From: Robiginitalea aurantiaca
Lineage (GTDB): Bacteria; Bacteroidota; Bacteroidia; Flavobacteriales; Flavobacteriaceae
NCBI RefSeq assembly: GCF_030380815.1
Contig: NZ_JAUDUY010000002.1
Location: forward strand, 1-64,000
Reading direction: 5' to 3'
DNA length: 64,000 bases
Part shown: positions 57,283 to 64,000 of the stretch, piece by piece
Position numbering within the stretch: the first letter of the stretch is position 1
How the letters are laid out: the number at the start of each line of letters is the position of its first letter
Position numbers and translations under genes: made by a program
The notes under the pieces: generated by a model
What the model was told of the DNA's origin: nothing
What the model saw: the letters and a program-made list of their open reading frames with translations, nothing else
The model's database searches: none

Positions 57283-58609
57283 ATGGGATTGAGATGGGTT
57301 CGAGGGCCTGAAATCGAACCAATCCATCTGAATCGATTGCCTCCAGGCGAATCCGATGCAGTGTATTGACCAGCTCGGGATTCCATGGCGCCTTCACTTT
57401 TACGTAGTTTTCAGTGAAACCGTGAATGTATCCTTTTTTGTTTTCGCCTTCGAACAGGACTGTGTGATCCGTTCCCAATTGCGACTCATAAAAAGTCCTG
57501 CGTTTTTTTGCCGATAAGCTTCTGAGCATTTTGCTTCTTCTTTTCCGCTCTTGCTGGGAGACCACGCCATCCATGTCAGCTGCGAGGGTATCCGGTCTTT
57601 CGGAATATGTAAAAACATGGAGGTAGGAGATCTCAAGGCTGAGGAGGAATTCATAAGTTTCCAGAAAATGGGCTTCCGTCTCCCCGGGAAACCCGACAAT
57701 TACATCTACCCCAATACAGGCATTTGGCATAACAGATCGTATCCGTTCTACACGCTCCGCATAGAGCTCCCTCATATACCTGCGCCGCATACGCCGGAGT
57801 ATCGTGTTGCTCCCGCTTTGCAAGGGAATGTGGAAATGCGGAACAAAGCAGCGGCTACCCGCCACGAAATCGATAATCTCATTCTGAAGCAGGTTGGGTT
57901 CAATTGAGGATATCCTCAGTCGTTCTATCCCCGGAACCGCGTCCAATCCCTGTACGAGCTGTAGAAAGGTGTGCTCGTGTTTTTTATTGCCAAATTCCCC
58001 TTTGCCATAATCGCCTATATTCACCCCGGTCAGCACGATTTCGCGAATTCCCTTCTGTGAGATTTCAGCGGCATTTTGCAGTACATTTTCGAAGGTATCG
58101 CTCCGTGAAATCCCCCTTGCCAATGGAATCGTACAATACGTACACTTATAGTCACAGCCATCCTGAACTTTCAAAAATGCCCGGGTGCGATCGCCGATAG
58201 CATAACTACTCACATAGAAATCGGCCTCGCTAATCTCACAGGAATGGACCTTTCCATGATCCTGTTTATCGAGGTCCTCCAGATAGTCCCCGATTTTAAA
58301 TTTTTCCGTTGCCCCAAGTACGAGATCCACACCGGGAATGGCAGCGATCTGATCCGGCTGTAATTGCGCATAACAGCCGACTACAGCTATATAGGCCTCA
58401 GGATTGCTCTTTTGAGCCTGACGCACCACGGAACGGAATTTTTTATCCGCATTCTCAGTAACAGAACAGGTGTTGATCACATATAAATCCGCCGAATTCT
58501 GAAAGGGTACCTTCTGGAAACCCTGTTGCTCAAGGTCCCTGGCAATCGTAGAGGTTTCTGCAAAATTGAGTTTGCATCCCAGAGTGTAAAAAGCGACGGT
58601 ACGCTGCAT
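57281..58609 (-). CDS. mtaB: tRNA ms2t6A37 methylthiotransferase
   Basis: A radical-SAM enzyme that methylthiolates t6A37 in tRNAs reading ANN codons. It has 442 residues from the ATG at 58609 (MQRTVAFYTLGCKLNFAETST), the typical MtaB start; upstream codons would overlap the GlmU-like gene and the promoter at 58636. The N-terminal UPF0004 domain holds three Fe-S cysteines (LGCKLN, NTCSVTENAD, GCYAQ). The radical SAM cluster is CDYKCTYC, and a TRAM domain closes the protein. Confidence 0.95.
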   Translation of the reverse strand: MQRTVAFYTLGCKLNFAETSTIARDLEQQGFQKVPFQNSADLYVINTCSVTENADKKFRSVVRQAQKSNPEAYIAVVGCYAQLQPDQIAAIPGVDLVLGATEKFKIGDYLEDLDKQDHGKVHSCEISEADFYVSSYAIGDRTRAFLKVQDGCDYKCTYCTIPLARGISRSDTFENVLQNAAEISQKGIREIVLTGVNIGDYGKGEFGNKKHEHTFLQLVQGLDAVPGIERLRISSIEPNLLQNEIIDFVAGSRCFVPHFHIPLQSGSNTILRRMRRRYMRELYAERVERIRSVMPNACIGVDVIVGFPGETEAHFLETYEFLLSLEISYLHVFTYSERPDTLAADMDGVVSQQERKRRSKMLRSLSAKKRRTFYESQLGTDHTVLFEGENKKGYIHGFTENYVKVKAPWNPELVNTLHRIRLEAIDSDGLVRFQALEPISIP

Positions 58610-58635
58610 AGTGCGATTGAATAATCCAAAGGGCT

Positions 58636-58644
58636 GCAAAGATA
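58636..58644 (-). promoter_or_regulatory. -7 element of mtaB
   Basis: GCAAAGATA on the plus strand gives TATCTTTGC on the minus strand, 27 bp upstream of the mtaB ATG and within the gap after the GlmU-like stop codon. It supports the shorter mtaB start. Confidence 0.5.
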
Positions 58645-58685
58645 TAAAAAACGGACCATCGGAAAGCCCGCTCCTCCACAGTTTC

Positions 58686-59861
58686 TCAGTCCTTGCGGTA
58701 TTCACGGGTCATTTCAAAGACCTCGAGCATCAGTTCTTCATCTTCCGGGGTAAAAGAGACGCCCCGGCGCTCCATGGCTACCCTGGCAGCCTCAAAAGCC
58801 TTTTCAGGCATATACGTACTAAACCCCTTGGTGCCTCCCCAACTAAAACTCGGGATAAAATTCTTGGGAAAACCGGCTGCAAAAATATTGCAATTTACGC
58901 CTACTACGGTGCCTGTGTTGAACATCGTATTAATGGCCGATTTACTGTGATCTCCCATAATCAAGCCACAGAACTGCAAACCGGTCTGGTCAAAACGGCC
59001 GGAGGCGTAATTCCACAGGCGCACTTTGGCGTAATTGTTTTTCAGGTTGGAGTTATTGGTGTCAGCTCCCAGATTGCACCATTCACCCAGGACGGCATTC
59101 CCGAGAAAGCCATCATGTCCTTTGTTTGAATAGCCAAAAAGAACAGAATTGTTGATCTCCCCCCCTATTTTACAATACGGCCCCGCAGTCGTTGGCCCGT
59201 AAATCTTTGCCCCCATTTTTACGACCCCATGGGGTCCGAGCGCAAATCCGCCACGGATCAGGCACCCTTCCATCACCTCAGCATCCGAACCGATATAGAT
59301 GGGTCCCGAACTGGCATTCAAAATACTGTGTTCCACCCGGGCTCCGCCTTCCAGAAAAATACGTTCGGGATTGGTGACCCTGTTCGTTGAAGAAATCGGT
59401 TCAGAGGTACGCCCTGCGGTGAGCAAATCAAAATCGGATTCCATCGCCTCCCCATTCATGGAAAAAATATCCCAGGTGTTGCGAATCTCCGAAAAAGCCT
59501 TCTGGTAATCGACGCGGATAAAACGCTCCGGGGTGTCTAAATCCGAAACCTTTTTACATCGGCAGGCCAAAAGCTGATCCCCCGAAAACAGCCCTTCCCC
59601 GATTTGTAAATCGCCAACACGACCTGCAAGAGACTCATCGGCCAGAAGGGAAGCTTTAATCAGGACATTGTCATCTGTGGAAACAAGTGGGAATTTCTTC
59701 TGGAGGTAAGTCTGAGTAAGTACTTCCACATTGGAATTCAGGTAGCGCTCCCATTTCTCCTTAAGGGTCAGAATTCCGATACGGATTTCGGCTACGGGCC
59801 GGGTATAGGTCAGGGGCAACAGGGATTCCCGCCGATCCCCGTCAAACAAAATGTAGTGCAT
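58686..59861 (-). CDS. GlmU-family sugar nucleotidyltransferase-like protein
   Basis: 391 residues. The N-terminal half (YILFDGDRRESLLPLTYTRPVAEIRIGI) has the Rossmann-like opening of this Bacteroidota family but not the usual GxGTRMxP nucleotide-binding loop. The C-terminal half is a left-handed beta helix of hexapeptide repeats (IYIGSDAEVMEGCLIRGGFALGPHGVVKMGAKIYGPTTAGPYCKIGG ... GDHSKSAINTMFNTGTVVGVNCNIF), as in acyl/acetyltransferases. A GlcNAc-1-P-related activity is possible but not shown. A TACTTTTG box lies just upstream (59876-59883). Confidence 0.85.
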   Translation of the reverse strand: MHYILFDGDRRESLLPLTYTRPVAEIRIGILTLKEKWERYLNSNVEVLTQTYLQKKFPLVSTDDNVLIKASLLADESLAGRVGDLQIGEGLFSGDQLLACRCKKVSDLDTPERFIRVDYQKAFSEIRNTWDIFSMNGEAMESDFDLLTAGRTSEPISSTNRVTNPERIFLEGGARVEHSILNASSGPIYIGSDAEVMEGCLIRGGFALGPHGVVKMGAKIYGPTTAGPYCKIGGEINNSVLFGYSNKGHDGFLGNAVLGEWCNLGADTNNSNLKNNYAKVRLWNYASGRFDQTGLQFCGLIMGDHSKSAINTMFNTGTVVGVNCNIFAAGFPKNFIPSFSWGGTKGFSTYMPEKAFEAARVAMERRGVSFTPEDEELMLEVFEMTREYRKD

Positions 59862-59875
59862 ACCGTGGTTTTAGA

Positions 59876-59883
59876 CAAAAGTA
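59876..59883 (-). promoter_or_regulatory. -7 element of the GlmU-like gene
   Basis: CAAAAGTA on the plus strand gives TACTTTTG on the minus strand, 15 bp before the ATG. Transcription would start only a few bases ahead of the start codon. Confidence 0.45.
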
Positions 59884-59920
59884 ACAAATGCAACCGGCGT
59901 TTTGCGAAGTTTTCGATCCA

Positions 59921-59954
59921 AAAAAAATGGGTGAACCCCAGGAGGTTCACCCAT
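59921..59954 (-). terminator. Terminator of rpmE2
   Basis: ATGGGTGAACC (59927-59937) pairs perfectly with GGTTCACCCAT (59944-59954), an 11 bp stem with a 6 nt loop. On the minus strand seven or more T follow. It is 28 bp past the rpmE2 stop codon. Confidence 0.92.
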
Positions 59955-59982
59955 TCTATAACGCTCCGGCATATACCCGGGC

Positions 59983-60234
59983 CTATTTTTTGAATTTCTT
60001 GTATTTGTTCTTGAACTTATCAATCCTACCTGCCGTATCGACGAGTTTCGCCTTCCCGGTGTAGAACGGATGTGATGTCCGGGAGATTTCCAGTTTTACA
60101 AGTGGATAGGACACGCCCTCAACCTCGATGGTTTCTTTCGTCTCGGCCGCTGATTTCGTTATAAAGACATCGTCATTTGACATGTCCTTAAATGCAACCA
60201 TCCTATAATTTTCGGGGTGAATACCTTGTTTCAT
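59983..60234 (-). CDS. rpmE2: 50S ribosomal protein L31 type B
   Basis: 83 residues starting [21 protein letters not shown], with [35 protein letters not shown], the type B L31 signature. The CxxC zinc pair of type A L31 is absent, so this is the zinc-independent form. It is a single gene. GCAAATGTA at 60272-60280 gives a TACATTTGC -7 element on the minus strand. Confidence 0.96.
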   Translation of the reverse strand: MKQGIHPENYRMVAFKDMSNDDVFITKSAAETKETIEVEGVSYPLVKLEISRTSHPFYTGKAKLVDTAGRIDKFKNKYKKFKK

Positions 60235-60271
60235 GCTTAAAAAAGATTTTGAACCTACTATTTTCGCGGGT

Positions 60272-60280
60272 GCAAATGTA
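60272..60280 (-). promoter_or_regulatory. -7 element of rpmE2
   Basis: The minus strand reads TACATTTGC, 37 bp upstream of the rpmE2 ATG. No clear TTG at -33. Confidence 0.45.
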
Positions 60281-60400
60281 CATATTTTTATTAAAATTTA
60301 CACGTGGGTGATCTCAAAAAAAATAAAATAAATTACTACCTTCCCTGTAACAAAACCAACTTCACTTAAACATATTACTTTAAACTCTTAACTCTAAATT

Positions 60401-60919
60401 ATGGAAACCAGTAAACCCAAAATTGGTAAATTTTCTTTGAATTACGGCCTGATCCTGGGAGGGCTCGGTGTCGTTTTCGGCTTTATGCTCTTTATGAGCG
60501 ATGCCCATACCTCTCAGAGCCCTGTAAATTCGATTATCGGTATCGTAATGATGATCGGGGTCATATTCTGGGGGATTTTGAATTTCAGGAAGGCCAATGG
60601 GGATCTGCTTAAGACCGGAGAGGCCGTAAAACTCGGCGCTGGAATCGCTCTGGTGGCGGGTATTCTCTCTGTTATTTGGACCTTGATATTGACAAACGTC
60701 CTCGATCCGGATTTTGCTTCCAAAACAATGGATGCCAGGTTAGCTGAAGCCGCCGCTGAAGGTAATTTCACGCCTGAGCAACTGCAGCAACAAAAGGAAA
60801 TGGGGATGGAATACTTCTGGGTAGGGTACCCGGTAATTCTTATTTTCAATATCCTGATAGGCCTGATTATCGGACTGGTTGGCGGCCTTATCTTTAAAAA
60901 AGCTGCCCCGGATTATTAA
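60401..60919 (+). CDS. DUF4199 membrane protein
   Basis: 172 residues with four hydrophobic helices: GLILGGLGVVFGFMLFM, IIGIVMMIGVIFWGILNF, LGAGIALVAGILSVIWTLIL, and VILIFNILIGLIIGLVGGLIF. Helix 3 is followed by a loop containing ARLAEAAAEGNFTPEQLQQQKEMG. The layout matches the DUF4199 family of Bacteroidota, whose function is unknown. It is 44 bp upstream of the GT2 glycosyltransferase gene and probably cotranscribed, which is the usual neighbourhood for this family. Confidence 0.88.
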   Translation: METSKPKIGKFSLNYGLILGGLGVVFGFMLFMSDAHTSQSPVNSIIGIVMMIGVIFWGILNFRKANGDLLKTGEAVKLGAGIALVAGILSVIWTLILTNVLDPDFASKTMDARLAEAAAEGNFTPEQLQQQKEMGMEYFWVGYPVILIFNILIGLIIGLVGGLIFKKAAPDY

Positions 60920-60963
60920 TCCTAAAAATGGTACTTTTGGAGCACAATCAGCAGTCCCGATAG

Positions 60964-61950
60964 ATGCGCCTTTCTATAGTTATCCCTTTATTGAATGAGG
61001 AGGAATCCTTAGAGGAATTGTCCCATTGGATCGCCAGAGTTATGGATTCCAATGGGATTTCCTATGAAATACTGTTTATCGATGACGGCAGTACGGATAA
61101 CAGCTGGCAGATCATTTGCAGACTCTCTGAATCCGATCCGCAAATACGCGGTATCCGTTTCTTAAGGAATTTTGGTAAATCCCAGGCACTGCATGCAGGA
61201 TTCAAAGCGGCCGAAGGCGAACTGGTGGCTACAATGGACGCGGATTTACAGGATAATCCGGAAGAACTTCCGGCCATGATCGAAATGATCGAAAAAGACG
61301 GGTTTGATTTGGTTTCAGGCTGGAAGAAAAAACGATACGACTCCGTGTTGATGAAGAACATGCCGTCCAAACTATTTAATTGGGCCGCGCGCAAAACCTC
61401 CGGAGTACGCTTGCACGACTTCAACTGTGGCATAAAAGTCTTCAGAAAAGAAGTGGTGAAGAGCATTGAAGTTTCAGGGGAAATGCACCGATATATACCC
61501 GTTTTGGCGAAAAATGCCGGGTATCGAAACATCGGGGAGCGGATAGTACAGCATCAGGCGCGAAAATACGGCAAGACTAAATTTGGTCCGGATCGTTTTA
61601 TCAAGGGATTTCTGGATCTGATCACGGTATGGTTCGTCTCAAAATTTGGAAAACGGCCCATGCACTTATTCGGCGCCCTTGGGGTGCTTATGTTTATAAT
61701 CGGATTCGGTTTTGCCCTCTACCTGGGAATTGACAAGCTGTTTTTTAATCCTGCCGGGCGCTTACTTGCCCAACGCCCCGAATTTTATATCGCCCTTACT
61801 TCCATGATCATCGGGACACAACTTTTCCTCGCAGGATTTCTCGGTGAAATGATTCTTCGTGTTCGCATTACCCAGGAACGGTACACCATATATGAATCCC
61901 TGAACCTGAAAAGGACAAACAAAGGTGTGATGGAGTCCGAGAAAGCCTGA
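60964..61950 (+). CDS. GT2 glycosyltransferase (DPM1/GtrB type)
   Basis: 328 residues. The catalytic GT-A domain (1-225) shows IPLLNEEESLEEL, the first acidic motif FIDDGSTDNS, the metal-binding TMDADLQDNPEE, and QHQARKYGKTKFG. Two transmembrane helices follow (LFGALGVLMFIIGFGFALYLGI and FYIALTSMIIGTQLFLAGFLGEMIL). Such enzymes transfer a sugar from a nucleotide donor to polyprenyl phosphate at the inner membrane. The donor and final glycan are unknown. The mutase gene follows on the same strand. Confidence 0.92.
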   Translation: MRLSIVIPLLNEEESLEELSHWIARVMDSNGISYEILFIDDGSTDNSWQIICRLSESDPQIRGIRFLRNFGKSQALHAGFKAAEGELVATMDADLQDNPEELPAMIEMIEKDGFDLVSGWKKKRYDSVLMKNMPSKLFNWAARKTSGVRLHDFNCGIKVFRKEVVKSIEVSGEMHRYIPVLAKNAGYRNIGERIVQHQARKYGKTKFGPDRFIKGFLDLITVWFVSKFGKRPMHLFGALGVLMFIIGFGFALYLGIDKLFFNPAGRLLAQRPEFYIALTSMIIGTQLFLAGFLGEMILRVRITQERYTIYESLNLKRTNKGVMESEKA

Positions 61951-62036
61951 GATACCCAGAGAGGTATGGGGCTTCCTTAAGAATCCCTTCCTGATGCAAT
62001 TCGTTTTTCTAATGTAACTTTGATAAAATTCATTTG

Positions 62037-63758
62037 ATGTCCATTCAAAATTCCATCCTCGAAAGTGCTCAGAAGTGGCTTTCGGACTTTTTTGATCCGG
62101 AAGTAAAAAAAGAAATCAGGGCCATGCTCGACAACCAGACCGAGGAGCTTCAGGATCGGTTCTACAAGACCCTGGAATTCGGAACCGGGGGGATGCGTGG
62201 CATCATGGGTACCGGGACCAACCGGATCAATAAATACACCCTGGGCAGAAGCACCCAGGGCCTGAGCCTCTATTTGCAAAAACAATTTGGAAAAACGGGT
62301 CTGAAGGTGGTAATCGCCTATGACTGCCGCCATAACAGCAAGTCCCTCGCCCGGACCGTTGCTGAAGTATTTTCTGCAAACGGGATTCAGGTATATCTTT
62401 TTTCTGAGCTTCGAACCACGCCAGAGCTCTCCTTTGCGGTCAGATATCTCGGGTGCCATGCAGGGGTAGTACTTACGGCCTCACACAATCCTCCGGAATA
62501 CAACGGTTACAAGGTTTACTGGCAGGATGGCGGGCAGATCGTCCCTCCTCAGGACGGGGAAATCATTGCTGAGATAAACAGTCTGGATTACCAGGACATA
62601 AAGTTCGAAGCCCAGCCGGAACTGATCACGGAGATCGATACGGAAGTGGATGAAGCCTTTATGGAAGCCTCCGTAAAAAATGGCAGTTTTGGAGTGGAAG
62701 GAAAGGAAGATCTTTCGATCGTCTTTACGGCCTTACACGGCACTTCCATCACAGCAATCCCCGAAGTTCTCAAACGGGCGGGCTACACAAACGTAAATCT
62801 GATCTCAGAACAGTCCATTCCGGACGGGGACTTCCCAACGGTTGAATCTCCGAATCCGGAAGAACCAGAAGCCCTGAAAATGGCCCTTTCCAGAGGCAAG
62901 GCGATCGATGCAGATATTGTGATCGGGACAGATCCGGATAGCGATCGACTGGGGATTGCGGTGAAAAACACAACGGGCACCCTGGAATTGCTGAACGGCA
63001 ACCAAACCATGGTACTGATGACGCGTTTCCTTTTGGATCAGCAAAGTAAAAAAGGGTTTCAGGGAAATGAATTTATCGCCACAACCATCGTTTCTACACC
63101 CATGATGCAGGCCATGGCTAAGGCCTATGGGGTGGAATGCAAAACCTCCCTGACCGGTTTTAAATGGATTGCCAAGATGATTCGGGACTACCCTGATCAG
63201 CACTTTATTGGAGGTGGGGAAGAGAGTTTTGGATACATGGTAGGGGATTTTGTCAGGGATAAAGATGCCGTGACGGCCGCTCTTCTGGCCTGTGAAATTG
63301 CCTCCTGGGCCAAAGCAAAAGGAAGCAGTTTTTACCAGGAATTACTCAATTGTTATGTGGCCTATGGGTGTTACAGGGAGCGTTTGGTATCCCTAACCAA
63401 AAAAGGAATGGACGGGGCCGTCCAGATCGCCGAAATGATGCGCAGGTTTCGCGAGAACCCTCCCCTTACCCTTGATGGGTCTGCGGTCATCCGGATTGAC
63501 GATTACCAGAATGCCACCTCAAAAGATACGCTGAGTAATGCGACACGGACAATTGACCTGCCGAAATCCAATGTGCTGATTTACACTACTGAAGATGGTA
63601 CCCGTCTGGCAGCCCGTCCGAGTGGCACAGAACCTAAAATCAAGTTTTACATCAGTGTATGCGGGGCGGTTTCATCCGTAAATCAGTATGACCGTACCAA
63701 GTCGGAACTCGAGTCAAAAATTGACCGTGTCCTCAAAGACCTCAAACTCGACGAATGA
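62037..63758 (+). CDS. Phospho-sugar mutase (phosphoglucomutase/phosphomannomutase type)
   Basis: 573 residues from the ATG at 62037 (MSIQNSILESAQKW); a TTG one codon upstream is also in frame. The phosphoserine active site is TASHNPPEYNGYKVYW, the metal-binding loop GTDPDSDRLG, the sugar-binding loop GGGEESFGY, and the phosphate-binding loop RPSGTEPKIKFY. The long N-terminal part (FGTGGMRGIMG) places it in the PgcA / yeast PGM2-like subgroup that interconverts hexose 1- and 6-phosphates. Its stop codon overlaps the ABC exporter start (ATGA). Confidence 0.93.
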   Translation: MSIQNSILESAQKWLSDFFDPEVKKEIRAMLDNQTEELQDRFYKTLEFGTGGMRGIMGTGTNRINKYTLGRSTQGLSLYLQKQFGKTGLKVVIAYDCRHNSKSLARTVAEVFSANGIQVYLFSELRTTPELSFAVRYLGCHAGVVLTASHNPPEYNGYKVYWQDGGQIVPPQDGEIIAEINSLDYQDIKFEAQPELITEIDTEVDEAFMEASVKNGSFGVEGKEDLSIVFTALHGTSITAIPEVLKRAGYTNVNLISEQSIPDGDFPTVESPNPEEPEALKMALSRGKAIDADIVIGTDPDSDRLGIAVKNTTGTLELLNGNQTMVLMTRFLLDQQSKKGFQGNEFIATTIVSTPMMQAMAKAYGVECKTSLTGFKWIAKMIRDYPDQHFIGGGEESFGYMVGDFVRDKDAVTAALLACEIASWAKAKGSSFYQELLNCYVAYGCYRERLVSLTKKGMDGAVQIAEMMRRFRENPPLTLDGSAVIRIDDYQNATSKDTLSNATRTIDLPKSNVLIYTTEDGTRLAARPSGTEPKIKFYISVCGAVSSVNQYDRTKSELESKIDRVLKDLKLDE

Positions 63759-64000
63759 CCTACTTCCGGAAAATTCTCCGTTTCGCGCGCCCCTACCGAA
63801 AGTATGGGTTCCTCAATATATTCTTCAACATCCTCTACGCTTTGTTCAGTGCGCTTTCCTTTGCCGCGCTGATCCCTATGCTGGACGTCCTTTTCCAACA
63901 GACAAAACCGATTACACAAGAACCTGTATACCGGGGGATCGGGCAACTGGAAGCCTATATAAAAGAGTGGCTGTATTACGAAGTAAATTCGGTTGCCGGA
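63755..64000 (+). CDS. ABC exporter, N-terminal part (cut by window edge)
   Basis: 82 codons are visible, open to the edge: MTYFRKILRFARPYRKYGFLNI, then a first transmembrane helix (FFNILYALFSALSFAALIPMLDVLF) in the arrangement of MsbA-like type IV exporters of Bacteroidota. The nucleotide-binding domain lies outside the window. The ATG overlaps the mutase stop codon (ATGA), so translation is coupled. An MsbA/lipid-A flippase role is a reasonable guess but not provable from this fragment. Confidence 0.75.
   Translation, partial: MTYFRKILRFARPYRKYGFLNIFFNILYALFSALSFAALIPMLDVLFQQTKPITQEPVYRGIGQLEAYIKEWLYYEVNSVAG

Noticed and set aside
58610-58705. Longer MtaB N-terminus
   Set aside because: It overlaps the GlmU-like gene and the TATCTTTGC promoter box. 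The conserved MtaB start is at 58609.
1-64000. CRISPR arrays, insertion sequences, prophage or tRNA genes
   Set aside because: I looked for regularly spaced repeats, transposase or integrase frames, terminal repeats and cloverleaf patterns in the gaps and saw none. Short tRNA-like matches could still be missed by eye.

Overview
The window is one contiguous chromosomal segment of a Flavobacteriaceae-type member of the Bacteroidota. The evidence is the promoter style (TTG, about 19 nt, TAnnTTTG), family-specific domains (DUF4294, DUF4252, DUF4199, DUF5723-like and DUF6263-like proteins, the GlmU-like sugar nucleotidyltransferase family), the fused SerB-SerA protein, the short CarB, and lipoprotein or outer-membrane export signals typical of the group. 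I see no insertion sequence, integrase, prophage, CRISPR array or tRNA gene. Almost all of it is ordinary, densely packed housekeeping chromosome.

Layout. 1-232: a strong minus-strand promoter and leader that looks like the start of an rRNA operon lying to the left of the window. 233-5756: a DUF4294 protein, M42 peptidase, Nudix hydrolase, hisS, and the ribosomal operon rpsF-rpsR-rplI with its terminator. 6007-18272: a LytTR response regulator whose terminator lies inside the 3' end of priA, then priA, a YihY-family membrane protein, nadC, rlmH, the serB-serA fusion, a lipoprotein, an ICMT-like methyltransferase, rdgB, a DEAD-box helicase and a CarboxypepD_reg protein. 18323-29531: the most accessory part, with a MalS-like alpha-amylase lipoprotein, a sulfatase, a large MalT-like (LAL) LuxR regulator, a secreted amidohydrolase, the C-terminal remnant of a second amidohydrolase, an OprB-like porin and a FadL-like outer-membrane protein. 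29558-38771: a VOC protein, TrmH, a sirtuin without zinc cysteines, a haem-binding protein, a HEAT-like protein, purB, an MscS channel, an ECF sigma/anti-sigma/DUF4252 operon and an S41 peptidase. 38801-44084: vitamin B12 uptake, with btuB behind a cobalamin riboswitch and a divergent btuF-btuC-btuD operon. 44139-49747: rmuC, a small membrane protein, and the oxidative pentose phosphate genes (zwf-pgl divergent from gnd). 49795-64000: carB without its allosteric domain, rpmH, a DUF6263-like/TPR pair, an SdpI protein, a lytic transglycosylase, an alpha/beta hydrolase, a structured leader RNA ahead of a GNAT-like gene, mtaB, a GlmU-like protein, rpmE2, a DUF4199 protein, a GT2 glycosyltransferase, a phospho-sugar mutase and the start of an ABC exporter.

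The points most worth a second look are: the intrinsic terminator of the LytTR gene encoded within priA codons; a promoter / two-hairpin / U-tract element at 56818-56911 that could be a small RNA or an attenuator; the LAL-amidohydrolase-remnant-porin locus; CarB lacking its regulatory domain; the riboswitch that covers only one side of the divergent B12 locus; and a strong hairpin between the two DUF4252 genes of the ECF operon. I did not find anything I could confidently call a wholly new biological system.
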